From Rhynchopus sp. YZ270_cl-10 (taxonomy: Eukaryota > Euglenozoa > Diplonemea > Diplonemida > Diplonemidae), in the NCBI GenBank assembly GCA_964035575.1, contig OZ037835.1:992001-1056000 (forward strand): a stretch of 64,000 nt of DNA. Reading direction: 5' to 3'. A program made the translations under genes and the position numbers. Positions 21,753 to 32,654 of this stretch are shown piece by piece. Every line of letters starts with the position of its first letter. The stretch's first letter is position 1. The notes beneath the pieces are model-generated. The model was not told the DNA's origin. It was given only the letters and a program-made list of their open reading frames with translations, and searched no databases.

Positions 21753-22679
21753 TCGACACTTGTCAACGAGGTGCAGCATTCCAGGAACCTGTCTCCAATG
21801 TGAGTCACAATGGACTCAGCACTGAGATCAAGTCTCGTCAATGAAGTGCGTGCCAAGAACCCAAACGGAATGACAGTCGCAACCTCCGCCTGCAGAAGCA
21901 AACACGCCACCTCAGGATCCTCCACACTCTCCAACCTCTCGGCGGTCAGGTCTGTCTCACCCAACGCACGAAGCTCTGCAATGGCTTGGTACTTCTGCGT
22001 CTTCGTGAGGGTGGTAGTCCGTTTTAACGGTCTCTGGCAGGCCGGGCCTTTCTGTGGCCTTCCCAACCAAAAGACCCCCAAAAAACACAGGTACCTGCTG
22101 CGTTTAGTGGTACTTTACCCCAGTCCCTGGAACAGATCGGCAAGCCGACCAGCCCAGGTATGCATGCCAACACTACTGGGGGTGCACTGTTCGATAGCAT
22201 AAAAGAAAAGTCAAAAAGTCAAAAAGACAAGAAGGTCAAACAAAATAGGTACTTCGAACAGGGCTGACAGGAGGGGATTCTCACCCGAGGTTCGGTGCCT
22301 GTCAGGCTGCGATTAGTGGTTCTGGGTGATTCCCTTCTTCCTAGCCACCGTTACCGCGGTGCCCACACCGTAAGAGAATGGGGACGGTTCACGACCGTTC
22401 GTACGCGTCAGCAAAAGTAGGGGTCGGAGTCCAGGCCCGAACCGGAAACATTAACCTCCGTTTTTCGAAACATTAAAAAGTAAAAATGAAAATCAACAGC
22501 AAGAGCAGTGTTGCTGTAAAAGAAACAGCAGCACCGTCAGCTAACATGTCCACACAATATGGCAGACGGCCACACAAAATTCCCCTGATTTGTACAGAGA
22601 AAGTTGTAACTTCTTCCTTACAAGTAAGGGAGTACCGGTAGGGAAGGAGTTACAACAAACAGTGAACAAACTCAAGTAC

Positions 22680-23460
22680 CAGCCTTTCCGCGTAGCACAG
22701 ACCCTACATTTGGTAGTTGGTCTGCCCTACTGCCTCTTCTGCACCGTAGCTGAATGCCACGGCGACAACTCCTTCATCTATCAACGTACCAAAGCACGTG
22801 AAAATAGAACAAAAACAAACACATTGGAAAACAACAGAGCATGTACCTGCAGAGTGCACACACCCTGAAAGTTTAACCTCTTCCTTCTAGCACAGACGCT
22901 GGTCTGCCCTACTGCCTCTTCTGCACCGTAGCTGGACGCCACGGCGACAACTCCTTCATCTCCAACGTACCAAAGCACGTGAAAATAGAACAAAAATAAA
23001 CACATTGGAAAAACAGCAGAGCATGTACCTGCAGATCCACAGTTGTTTCACGTACAGTGCATACACCCTGAAAGTTTAACCTCTTCCTTCTAGCACAGAC
23101 GTTGGTCTGCCCTACTGCCTCTTCTGCACCGTAGCTGAATGCCACGGCGACAACTTGTACCCACCTGCGAATGAATGTCCGCAGATCCCTTCTTCTACTA
23201 ACGTATAAAAACGTAAAAACAGACCAAAAACTACAACATGCCACACTGAATTAACGACAGAGCACGCACCTGCAGATCCACAGATGTTTCACTACGGTGT
23301 ACACAGCCTGAGGTTAAACACATAACACAAGAATTCTACTACGGCAAAAAGATGACAACTGAACTGAACTGAACAAAACTACAACACACCACACTGAATA
23401 CACAAGAGCACGTACCTGCTGATCCACAGTTGTTTCACATACAGTGTACGCACCAACAAA
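22680..23460. repeat. Degenerate tandem repeats, ~180-200 bp units
   Basis: The anchor ggtctgccctactgcctctt occurs at 22719, 22901 and 23104. A second anchor, acctgcagatccacagttgt, occurs in variants at ~23023, 23267 and ~23416. At least three full units and decayed outer ones lie inside the site-2 element. Internal tandem repeats near LINE 5' regions can be promoter-like; here that is inference. Confidence 0.7.
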
Positions 23461-23766
23461 GCAACACAACGTTCCCATGCGGTCAAACGACAACACAGGA
23501 ACAGCAACAATATTCCGTCACCAGTAGAGACACCGGCAACGCTTCCTTCTTGTACCTGGGATCCCCTCATCGGCATCAACACACTCCCAGTCACCGCACA
23601 GGTAACAGATCCTTGAAACCCCTCCGAAGGGGTTTGCGTAGCCTACATAAGCTGGTGATCTGCCCGAAATTGACTGTGATGTTGTGTTAATAACCAGGGT
23701 TCCCACATCGGCTTGTTCCTCCTCCGGTCCCGAGCGAATCCATCATTGGAGAGGCGGCCGCCCACG

Positions 23767-23837
23767 CTGACTCAGTACCATGCGAACACGGCGTCCAGGG
23801 GCCCCACTTGGCGGTTGGTCAGACGTTAATTGCCCCC
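23767..23837 (-). ncRNA. HDV-like self-cleaving ribozyme (site-2 element)
   Basis: The 71-nt minus-strand RNA starts at the element's first base. P1 is GGGGGC with GCCCCU, P2 is CUGAC with GUCAG, P3 is CCA with UGG, P4 is CCGUG-UUCG-CAUGG with a UUCG tetraloop, and J4/2 carries CUGA, matching the CNRA consensus with the catalytic C. Order and spacing follow the nested double pseudoknot of HDV-like ribozymes, which many LINEs use to process their 5' end. Predicted by eye only. Confidence 0.75.
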
Positions 23838-24052
23838 TTCTGCGTCTTCGTGAGGATGATTGTGTCACCAGCACTCAGCTGCGTCATGTCCGCTCCTTCT
23901 CCCAGCGGTTCGTCTCCGAAACTCATGCAAAAGCCGTCTTCAGGCAACCCCATTGCAGACGCCACCTTCCGCCGCAAGCCCTCCACTGTGTCATCTGCAC
24001 CCACCTCGACTGTGTGCTGATTCGTGTCGAAACCCTTGATGTTCAGGTCCAT

Positions 24053-24931
24053 GTCTTTGTTGTGGTTTTGTGTTCTGATCTCTGTGTGTGGTGGGTGTGG
24101 GGTTTATGATCGTACTCTTAGAGGTCAAAAGAAATCAAACAAAAGCAAAAAGGGGAGAATGAGGGAGGAATCTGTTATCAATTGGCACTGTTAGTGCGAA
24201 ATGTACGTGCGGGGAGGGAACGAAAAAACACGGAAAAAATAATTCTGAAGAATATTGACAACATTGACTGAGAAAACAGCTATAAAAAAGGCGTAAAAAG
24301 GCGTTCACACAGGATCCTTAAAAGACAGCAAATAGAAGGAGTACGCTTTGCAGGAGGTGTCAGAATCCTTGTTTGTAACTTATTACGCATCCACTTGACG
24401 TTTGGATAAAGAAAAACAGAGACAAAAGGGGGTTTGGGGGAAGAGTTTAATTCTTGAACACATCCCCACACTCAGTCACACAAGGCCTTTGCACAAATAT
24501 GTCCACAGTCAACTCATTTAGAGTCATCCACGTGAACTTCCTTCAGCAGTGCCTGCAGAAGCTCTCGTGTTGACCTTCGGGACAAAAGAGTAAACAACTT
24601 CATGCATATTGGAGTGGCCAATCCTCCTGTAGCATGGAAAAAGGCAAAATAGAAATAGAGTCATTGAGTGAGAAAACAGCAATAAAAAGGCGTAAAGCCA
24701 AAAAGGCAGAGGAGTGAAAAGAAAGCTTCACAATGGGGACACAGCGTAACATAACACAATGTGTGGAACGTCTTGCTCAGCACAGCTCTCCTCTCGCACC
24801 AAGTAGTAGTCTGTGCCACGGTGAGCAAGACTGTGCCCCTCTTCTTCTCCGAACCAGAGGACGCAGCAGACATACTGCCAGAGACCCTCCACCTCGGGGA
24901 GGTGCTGCCCTCCCACCAACACACCACGTCG
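24053..24931. other. 5' flank of copy 3 and 3' flank module of copy 4
   Basis: ~24107-24176 duplicates 25818-25886, the leader regions of copies 3 and 4. ~24300-24930 is the LRR 3' module also seen at 8770, 27030 and 31360. I see no gene. Confidence 0.55.
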
Positions 24932-25768
24932 TCATTGTGCGTGTCTCCGTCGCTTCTGGCTTTGCTCGGGGGATTCGTCTCTGCTTCGTTTCGGACGTGC
25001 TTCAACCACAAGCTTCCTCAGCTTCTCGTCCTTCCTTACTTCGTTGGACGCAACACTGCTGCAGCCAGAAAGATAAATGCTCGTCAACGAAGTGCAGCTC
25101 GCAGCAAAACTCGAACCTATAAAACCGCTACTAATGTGCGTCACGTTGCCGAGTGGAGACAAATCGAGGGTCGTTAAGCTCCTGCAGGTCTGAAGGAAGT
25201 ACGGACCAACGTGCGTCACGTTGCTGAGTGGAGACAAGTCCAGGGTCGTTAAACTGATGCAGTTCCGAAGGAAGCTTTCATCAACCTGCGTCACTTTGCT
25301 CAACCCAGAGAGGTTGATACTTGTCAACGAGGTGCAGTAGGCCAGGAAGCTGTCTCCAATGCGAGTCACAATGGACTCAGCACTGAGATCAAGTCTCGTC
25401 AACGAAGTGCCTGACAAGAATGCAAACGGAATGACAGTCGCAACCTCCGCCTGCAGAAGCAAACACGCCACCTCAGGATCCTCCACACTCTCCAACCTCT
25501 CGGCGGTCAGGTCTGTCTCACCCAACTTATGAAGCTCTGCAATGGCTTGGTACTTCTGCGTCTTCGTGAGGATGATTGTGTCACCAGCACTCAGCTGCGT
25601 CATGTCCGCTCCTTCTCCCAGCGGCTCGTCTCCGAAACTCATGCAAAAGCCGTCTTCAGGCAACCCCATTGCAGACGCCACCTTCCGCCGCAAGCCCTCC
25701 ACTGTGTCATCTGCACCCACCTCGACTGTGTGCTGATTCGTGTCGAAACCCTTGATGTTCAGGTCCAT
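24932..25768 (-). CDS. Ubl-LRR protein, copy 4 (short)
   Basis: 278 residues, the shortest intact paralogue: Ubl 1-70, linker, four full LRR units plus a partial, and the tail PKRSRDESPEQSQKRRRHAQ. The shortness comes from fewer LRR units, not truncation, since both ends are conserved. Upstream (25820-25888) its leader DNA is shared with copy 3 and then joins a duplicated fragment of the beta-propeller gene. Confidence 0.9.
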   Translation of the reverse strand: MDLNIKGFDTNQHTVEVGADDTVEGLRRKVASAMGLPEDGFCMSFGDEPLGEGADMTQLSAGDTIILTKTQKYQAIAELHKLGETDLTAERLESVEDPEVACLLLQAEVATVIPFAFLSGTSLTRLDLSAESIVTRIGDSFLAYCTSLTSINLSGLSKVTQVDESFLRNCISLTTLDLSPLSNVTHVGPYFLQTCRSLTTLDLSPLGNVTHISSGFIGSSFAASCTSLTSIYLSGCSSVASNEVRKDEKLRKLVVEARPKRSRDESPEQSQKRRRHAQ

Positions 25769-25883
25769 GTCTTTGTTGTGGTTTTGTGTTCTGATCTCTG
25801 TGTGTGGTGGGTGTGGGGTTTATGATCGTACTCTTAGAGGTCAAAAGAAATCAAACAAAAGCAAAAAGGGGAGAATGAGGGAG

Positions 25884-26640
25884 GGACAGCGGTGCAGAGG
25901 TTGTGGTACGTATGGCATGCATGGTTCAGAGCCTTGTGGCCATGAGGGTAACGGAGACTGTGCTGATTGGGACGAGTGAGCAGATCGTACAGTACTCCTG
26001 CGAGGGGGTGAAGATGCGTGCCATTGAGAAATGTGGGTGTTCCTTTGCAGTGTCACCCTGCGAGTCCCTGTTATTGAGCAACGGATCCTCAATTTCTGCA
26101 GTGTTCCGTCTGGACACCCCTGAGCTGTGTGAGGTGCACCGTGTGGACACGTTCGACGGGACGTCCTGGTTGCGGCCGATATTTTCGCCTGACGCAAGCT
26201 TCGCAGTGTTGAGCTCTAGCGAGAAGCGCACTGTCCGCACCATTGACATGGACTCCGGGCAGACGCTCTGCACACTGCGTAGTGTAGAGGTTATTAATGG
26301 CGTTATATATGCTGCCTGTTTCAGTGCGTGCTCGCGATACCTCTTCACAGCCTCTACCAGGAGTGTGCAGCAGTGGGATGCACGCAGTGGAGCCCTTATG
26401 GGACGCATCGACGCAGAGGGCACGTGGTCTGTGCATGCCTCGACAGACGGGTGCAGGCTGGTCGTTGTCGGAACAAGAGGTATCTCGGTGCTCGACCTTG
26501 CTGCCATGAACATACAGGTGTCAGAGCAGGACGCCCTGCAACATGGTCCCCCGCGTCCGCTCCCCTTGAAAGGAACTGTTGTGCAGTGGGTGTGTGTGTT
26601 CGTGAAGGGGAGGGTGTGGGGACAGTGCTGGAGGCAGGCT
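25884..26640 (+). pseudogene. 5'-truncated copy of the beta-propeller gene
   Basis: Matches the coding strand of 1927-3165 from the segment DSGAEVVVRMACMVQSLVAM onward and keeps an open frame (FSACSRYLFTASTRSVQQWD...). The N-terminal ~150 codons are missing, and the 3' flank is cut by the MITE beginning at 26642, so the frame reads on into the MITE. Orientation is opposite to the full gene and to its neighbours. The small number of substitutions points to a recent duplication. Confidence 0.8.
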
Positions 26641-26641
26641 A

Positions 26642-26865
26642 GAATAAGGGTGTATGAGGGGGTCAAACAGCCGTTTTTGACCAAAAAAAACAGCTATTTT
26701 GCGATTTTTTTTGACGCCAGGAGGACTCTGTTGGCCCAAATATCCCCAAAGATGAGCTGTGAGCGCATTCCGACCTGTTTTGGACACATTTGACACTTTT
26801 ATTTGTGTTTTCTTTGTGTTTTTGGGTCAAAAACGGCTATTTGACCCCCTCATACACCCTTATTC
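26642..26865. mobile_element. MITE with ~46-bp TIRs, TA target
   Basis: The arms begin gaataagggtgtatgagggg and pair with 26820-26865 with about one mismatch. TA flanks both sides (26640-26641 and 26866-26867). There is no transposase. TA target and long TIRs fit a Tc1/mariner-like MITE; this is inference. It is inserted at the TA in the ggcaggcta of the beta-propeller copy's 3' flank. Confidence 0.8.
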
Positions 26866-26867
26866 TA

Positions 26868-27772
26868 TGTAAGGACCTTCACAAAGAACATTTGCGACAG
26901 GACCCAGCACCTCAAAGATCTTCATCAGAAAAGGGTCGGGGAGGGGTGAAATAGGTGAAGTGGGGCCAGAACAGCGAGCAATAAGCGTCGCAGCTACCGA
27001 GAAATAAACACACTGCCATGACCCTCTACATAAGACATGGGTTTTTGTGGGTATTATTTTGCAGCACAGCAGAACATAATTCTGTTTGATTACAGACTAC
27101 TATCACTAGATAGCAGGCACATTTTTTCTTCACAGGATCCTTAAAAGAGAGCAAATAGAAGGAGTACGCTTTGCAGGAGGTGTCAGAATCCTTTTTTGTA
27201 ACTTATTACGCATCCACTTGACGTTTGGATAAAGAAAAACAGAGACAAAAGGGGGTTTGGGGGAAGAGTTTAATTCTTGAACACATCCCCACACTCAGTC
27301 ACACAAGGCCTTTGCACAAATATGTCCACAGTCAACTCCTGTAGAGACATCCACGTGAACTTCCTTCAGCAGTGCCTGCAGAAGCTCTCGTGTTGACCTT
27401 CGGGACAAAAGAGTAAACAACTTCATGCATATTGGAGTGGCCAATCCTCCTGTAGCATGGAAAAAGGCAAAATAGAAATAGAGTCATTGAGTGAGAAAAC
27501 AGCAATAAAAAGGCGTAAAGCCAAAAAGGCAGAGGAGTGAAAAGAAAGCTTCACAATGGGGAGACAGCGTAACATAACACAATGTGTGGAACGTCTTGCT
27601 CAGCACAGCTCTCCTCTCGCACCAAGTAGCAGTCTGTGCCACGGTGAGCAAGACTGTGCCCCTCTTCTTCTCCGAACCAGAGGACGCAGCAGACATACTG
27701 CCAGAGACCCTCCACCTCGGGGAAGTGCTGCCCTCCCACCAACACACCACGTCGTCATTGTGCGTGTCTCCG
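26868..27772. other. Intergenic DNA with LRR 3' module
   Basis: 26868-27030 is unique, without a gene. From ~27030 the LRR 3' module is repeated, very close to 24300-24930 and 31360-32095. Confidence 0.55.
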
Positions 27773-28891
27773 TCACTTCTGGCTTTGCTCGGGGGATTCG
27801 TCTCTGCTTCGTTTTGGACGTGCTTCAACCACAAGCTTCCTCAGCATCTGGTTTTTCGACACTTCGTTGGACACAACACTGCTGCAGCCGGAAAGGTAAA
27901 TGCTCGTCAACGAAGTGCAGTTCTCAACAAAATGCGTACCTCCAAAACCGTTACCAATATGTGTCACTTTGCTGAGTGGTGACAAATCCAGGGTTGTTAA
28001 GCTCTTGCATCCGGAAAGAAAGTTCTTCATAATCGACGTCACGCTGCTGAGTGGAGATAAATCGAGTGCGGTTAAGCTCTTGCATCCGAAAAGAAATTTA
28101 TCATTAATCTGCGTTACGTTTCTGAGTGGAGATATATCCAGGGTCGTTAAGCCGCTGCAGTTCCACAGGAAGCGCGGACCAACCTGCGTTACGCTGCTGG
28201 GTGCAGATAAATCGATGGTCGTTAAACTGCTGCAGCTCTCAAGGAAGCCCGCACCAACCAGCGTCACATTGCTGAGTGCAGATAAATCGAGCGCGGTTAA
28301 GCTCATGCAGGCGAAAAGAAAGTCGGCATTAATCTGCGTCACGTTGCTGAGTGCAGATATATCCAGGGTCGTTAAGCTGCTGCAGTTCCAAAGGAAGCAC
28401 TCACCAACCTCCGTCACATTGCTCAACCCAGAGAGGTCGATACTTGTCAACGAGGTGCAGCTTTCCAGGAAGTCGTCTCCAATGTGAGTCACAATGGACT
28501 CAGCACTGAGATCAAGTCTCGTCAACGAAGTGCGTGACAAGAACCCACTCGGAATGACAGTCGCAACCTCCGCCTGCAGAAGCAAACACGCCACCTCAGG
28601 ATCCTCCACACTCTCCAACCTCTCGGCGGTCAGGTCTGTCTCACCCAACGCATGAAGCTCTGCAATGGCTTGGTACTTCTGCGTCTTCGTGAGGATGATT
28701 GTGTCACCAGCACTCAGCTGCGTCATGTCCGCTCCTTCTCCCAGCGCTTCGTCTCCGAAACTCATGCAAAAGCCGTCTTCAGGCAACCCCATTGCAGACG
28801 CCACCTTCCGCCGCAAGCCCTCCACTGTGTCATCTGCACCCACCTCGACTGTATGCTGATTCGTGTCGAAACCCTTGATGTTCAGGTCCAT
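27773..28891 (-). CDS. Ubl-LRR protein, copy 5
   Basis: 372 residues: Ubl domain (MDLNIKGFDTNQHTVEVGAD), linker LTAERLESVEDPEVACLLLQ, eight full LRR units plus a partial, tail PKRSRDESPEQSQK. It contains two near-identical LRR pairs, suggesting growth by unit duplication. Both element target sequences (sites 1 and 2) are intact and unoccupied. Confidence 0.9.
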   Translation of the reverse strand: MDLNIKGFDTNQHTVEVGADDTVEGLRRKVASAMGLPEDGFCMSFGDEALGEGADMTQLSAGDTIILTKTQKYQAIAELHALGETDLTAERLESVEDPEVACLLLQAEVATVIPSGFLSRTSLTRLDLSAESIVTHIGDDFLESCTSLTSIDLSGLSNVTEVGECFLWNCSSLTTLDISALSNVTQINADFLFACMSLTALDLSALSNVTLVGAGFLESCSSLTTIDLSAPSSVTQVGPRFLWNCSGLTTLDISPLRNVTQINDKFLFGCKSLTALDLSPLSSVTSIMKNFLSGCKSLTTLDLSPLSKVTHIGNGFGGTHFVENCTSLTSIYLSGCSSVVSNEVSKNQMLRKLVVEARPKRSRDESPEQSQK

Positions 28892-30102
28892 GTCTTTGTT
28901 GTGGTTTGTGTTCTGATCTCTCTGTGTGGTGGTGGGGTATTACAGAAGACGACTACTGTGTGTGGAGGGGTGGAGCGCTGGCTCGCAACATGGAATTACA
29001 TGCTCGGCCACCACACAGCCCACCCCACACAAAGCAATGTCAAAGTAGTGCCATGCCTCACCCACGGCTGCCCTTCCACAGAAACGACCCATCAGGGTCT
29101 TCTGCGGTCACTTAAACCCAACCCCCAAATGGGACAATAGGGGAGGTGGGCGGGGAGGACGTTGTAATGAAAAGGGTGGCACTGTTTTCTTTGCGTAGTT
29201 CAAAAACTCTCTCTTTTTTAATTATTTAGCCTTTGGTTGAGACACACCAAAGGTGTCGGTTCTGTGGAATCACTGAACCACCCATATCCTGTATCACATC
29301 GTTGATTGTTCTTTCCCTGCGTTGACTGCAAAGGAAAGTTCGCGTACATCGTAGCATTGTTGTGTCTGTGTTTGAAGTAAAAGTACCTCAAATCACCCCA
29401 GGAAAGAGAGAAACGTTTGTAAGATAAACCATAGCCTCTCGTACTGGGCCACCATCAGAAACAGGCAACCACCGACTGCAAGCACACTCAGGGCAAGCCC
29501 CACCAGACACCACAGACCACAACTGCGAAAAATAACCCAAAACCCCCAAACAATCAACAACCAACTGATCTCTTCATAAGTTTTACTTGAAACACAACAG
29601 CCCTCTCGTGAACAGTGCACCTTGGTACACTCTTACGTGACAGCTGCACCGGGTGGACCCAACCATGCAGTCCTACATCCATTTCGCCATTTGCAGCCTG
29701 CCCCTCTCACACATCCCACGAGAGACACCAGCCATCTGTTGCGCTACTGCCGAACGGAAGTTGTGGTGGTTCCCTGCAGATGGTGATGGGTGCGCAGTGT
29801 GGAAGAGCTGTGTGGCGAGGATGCGACGTGCTCAACGATGGTTGGGTGGGTTTGCACTTCGGGAGGAGGTGTCGGAACTCTGCTCTGTTGTTGAGGTGGA
29901 CTGCAGGCAGCAAGGGCGCAGGGGATGTCTCTTTGCACGCTGTCTGGGAGGTCTGTGGAGCTTCGTGTTCCGTGGCGGGTGTGTGAAGAGAGTGATGAGC
30001 ACAACAACGTTGACAACAGCAGCATGTGGCAAGCAGCTTGCAACACGACACAATACGCGCAGGGGAAAGACACGTTCATCATTCTTCGGTTGTGGCACGT
30101 CG
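28892..30102. other. Segmental duplicate of the 10.7-12.7 kb region, with the empty site
   Basis: Near-identical to 10690-11010 plus 11968-12728. At ~29340-29365 (cgcgtacatcgtagcattg) it is the pre-insertion site for the 11011-11967 transposon. It includes a dispersed-repeat copy at 29595-29700. No gene is supported. Confidence 0.65.
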
Positions 30103-31164
30103 TCATTGTGCGTGTCTCTGTCGCTTCTGGCTTTGCTCGGGGGATTCGTCTCTGCTTCGTTTTGGACGTGTTTCAACCACAAGCTCACTCAGCATCTGGT
30201 TTTGCGATACTTCGTTGGACACAACACTGCTGCAGCCGGAAAGGTAAATACTCGTCAACAAAGTGCAGTTCGCAGCAAAATACGTCATTCCAAAAGCGTT
30301 ACTAATATGCGTCACGTTGCTGAGTGGAGATAAATCCAGGGTTGTTAAGCTGCTGCAGTACCATAGGAAGCCCGCACCAACCTGCGTCACGTTCCTGAGT
30401 GAAGATATATCCAGGGTCGTTAAGCTGCTGCATCCGGAAAGAAAGTAGCTCATAATCGACGTCACGTTGCTGAGTGGAGATAAATCTAAGGTTTTTAAGC
30501 TGCTGCATTCCTGAAGGAAGCACGCACCCAACTGCGTCACATTGCTGAGTGCAGATATATCCACGGTTGTTAAGCTCCTGCAGTGATGAAGGAAGCCTGT
30601 ACCAACCTGCATCACGTTGCTGAGTGGTGATATATCTAGGGTTGTTAAGTTGATGCAGTCACAACAGAAGTTCAAACCAACCTGAGTAACATTGTTCAAC
30701 CCAGAGAGGTCGACACTTGTCAACGAGGTGCACTCTGCCAGGAACCTGTCTCCAATGTGAGTCACAATAGACTCAGCACTGAGATCAAGTCTCGTCAACG
30801 AAGTGCCTGACAAGAACCCATTCGGAATGACAGTCGCAACCTCCGCCTGCAGAAGCAAACACGCCACCTCAGGATCCTCCACACTCTCCAACCTCTCGGC
30901 GGTCAGGTCTGTCTCACCCAACTTATGAAGCTCTGCAATGGCTTGGTACTTCTGCGTCTTCGTGAGGATGATTGTGTCACCAGCACTCAGCTGCGTCATG
31001 TCCGCTCCTTCTCCCAGCGGCTCGTCTCCGAAACTCATGCCAAAGCCGTCTTCAGGCAACCCCATTGCAGACGCCACCTTCCGCCGCAAGCCCTCCACTG
31101 TGTCATCTGCACCCACCTCGACTGTGTGCTGATTCGTGTCGAAACCCTTGATGTTCAGGTCCAT
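30103..31164 (-). CDS. Ubl-LRR protein, copy 6
   Basis: 353 residues with Ubl, linker, seven full LRR units plus a partial, and the tail PKRSRDESPEQSQKRQRHAQ. The downstream flank (29.1-30.1 kb) is shared with copy 2. The LRR order is also similar to copy 2, so the two genes and flanks were duplicated as a block. Confidence 0.9.
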   Translation of the reverse strand: MDLNIKGFDTNQHTVEVGADDTVEGLRRKVASAMGLPEDGFGMSFGDEPLGEGADMTQLSAGDTIILTKTQKYQAIAELHKLGETDLTAERLESVEDPEVACLLLQAEVATVIPNGFLSGTSLTRLDLSAESIVTHIGDRFLAECTSLTSVDLSGLNNVTQVGLNFCCDCINLTTLDISPLSNVMQVGTGFLHHCRSLTTVDISALSNVTQLGACFLQECSSLKTLDLSPLSNVTSIMSYFLSGCSSLTTLDISSLRNVTQVGAGFLWYCSSLTTLDLSPLSNVTHISNAFGMTYFAANCTLLTSIYLSGCSSVVSNEVSQNQMLSELVVETRPKRSRDESPEQSQKRQRHAQ

Positions 31165-32097
31165 GTCTTTGTTGTGGTTTGTGTTCTGATCTCTCTCTGT
31201 GTGGAGCGGTGTTGGTGGTGATCAGAGTGCGAAAACAATAAAGTAAGTGCAGAATTATCAGGGATCATTGGAGCCAAGACGAAAGTGGTCAACGAGTTCA
31301 GAGTGATGAACTACAGAAAAAAAGAGGGTTGGGTGGGGAGGTACGTTGTAATGAATAAGACATGGGTTTTTGTGGGGATTATTTTGCAGCACAGCGGAAC
31401 ATAATTTTGTTTCATTACAGACTACTATCACTAGATAGCAGGCACCTTTATATTTCTTCACAGGATCCTTAAAAGAGAGCAAATAGACGGAGTACGCTTT
31501 GCAGGAGGTGTCAGAATCCTTTTTTGTAACTTATTACGCATCCACTTGACGTTTGGATAAAGAAAAACAGAGACAAAAGGGGGTTTGGGGGAAGAGTTTA
31601 ATTCTTGAACACATCCCCACACTCAGTCACACAAGGCCTTTGCACAAATATGTCCACAGTCAACTGCTGTAGAGACATCCACGTGAACTTCCTTCAGCAG
31701 TGCCTGCAGAAGCTCTCGTGTTGACCTTCGGGACAAAAGAGTAAACAACTTCATGCATATTGGAGTGGCCAATCTCCTGTAGCATGGAAAAAGGCAAAAT
31801 AGAAATAGAGTCATTGAGTGAGAAAACAGCAATAAAAAGGCGTAAAGCCAAAAAGGCAGAGGAGTGAAAAGAAAGCTTCACAATGGGGACACAGCGGAAC
31901 ATAACACAATGTGTGGAACGTCTTGCTCAGCACAGCTCTCCTCTCGCACCAAGTAGTAGTCTGTGCCACGGTGAGCAAGACTGTGCCCCTCTTCTTCTCC
32001 GAACCAGAGGACGCAGCAGACATACTGCCAGAGACCCTACCTCGGGGAGGTGCTGCCCTCCCACCAACACACCACGTCGTCATTGTGCGTGTCTCCG
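31165..32097. other. Intergenic DNA with LRR 3' module
   Basis: ~31250-31340 resembles sequence near 35400 and 59950. ~31360-32095 is the LRR 3' module. No gene. Confidence 0.55.
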
Positions 32098-32654
32098 TCA
32101 CTTCTGGCTTTGCTCAGGGGATTCGTCTCTGCTTCGTTTCGGACGTGCTTTAACCACAATCTCACTCAGCTTGCCCTTCCACACTTCGTTGGACACAACA
32201 CTGCTGCAGCCGGAAAGGTAAATACTCGTCAACGAAGTGCAGTTCTCAGCAAAAGTCGTACCTCCTCCAAAACCGCTACTAAGATGCGTCACTTTGCTGA
32301 GTGGTGACAAATCCAGGGTTGTTAAGCTCTTGCATCCGAAAAGAAAGCCGCTCTTAATCTGCGTCACATTGCTGAGTGGAGATAAATCCAGGGTCGTTAA
32401 ACTGATGCATCTTTGAAGGAACCACGAACCAACCTGCGTCACTTTGCTCAACCCAGAGAGGTCGACACTTGTCAACGAGGTGCACTCTGCCAGGAAGCTG
32501 ACTCCAATGTGAGTCACAATGGACTCAGCACTGAGATCAAGTCTCGTCAACGAAGTGCGTGACAAGAACCTACTCGGAATGACAGTCGCAACCTCCGCCT
32601 GCAGAAGCAAACACGCCACCTCAGGATCCTCCACACTCTTCAACCTCTCGGCGG

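Larger units (their letters stand above)
22011..23837 (-). mobile_element. Non-autonomous LINE-like element at site 2 with 5' ribozyme (1827 bp)
   Basis: Flanked by the 18-bp duplication ttctgcgtcttcgtgagg (21993-22010 and 23838-23855) in the Ubl coding sequence. The insertion point is identical to that of the LINE fragment at 33342-35132, and both 3' ends carry gtccgtttt a few bases inside. The 5' end folds as an HDV-like ribozyme. The interior lacks long reading frames and holds tandem repeats. I infer it is mobilised by the enzyme of the site-2 LINE. A motif at ~22369-22405 (accgtaagagaa...cggttcac.accg) recurs at ~58068-58103. Confidence 0.8.
20767..24052 (-). pseudogene. Ubl-LRR gene copy 3, split by two retroelements
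   Basis: The 5' part (23838-24052) encodes the Ubl domain from MDLNIKGF, the middle (21753-22010) encodes the linker and first LRR, and the 3' part (20767-21148) encodes about three LRR units and the PKRSRDESPEQSQK tail. The gaps are exactly the elements at 22011-23837 and 21149-21752, each flanked by a target duplication. The Ubl frame now ends after LTKTQKGAINV. Without the inserts the order of parts matches the intact paralogues, so the gene was broken by insertion rather than by slow decay. Confidence 0.85.

Noticed and set aside
22300-22450. Possible tRNA gene (arms around acggttcacgaccgt)
   Set aside because: Only one convincing hairpin; no box A/B spacing, acceptor stem or CCA-side pairing. 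I found no tRNA or rRNA in the window.
24661-25011. Minus-strand frame of ~116 codons overlapping the 3' end of Ubl-LRR copies 4, 5, 7 and 9
   Set aside because: It is a shifted reading of the LRR tail plus the shared 3' module; the copies are too similar to show coding selection.
27900-28487. Plus-strand frame with regular ~23-residue periodicity opposite Ubl-LRR copy 5
   Set aside because: The periodicity is that of the LRR units on the minus strand; similar antisense frames occur opposite other copies and carry no start context or domain.
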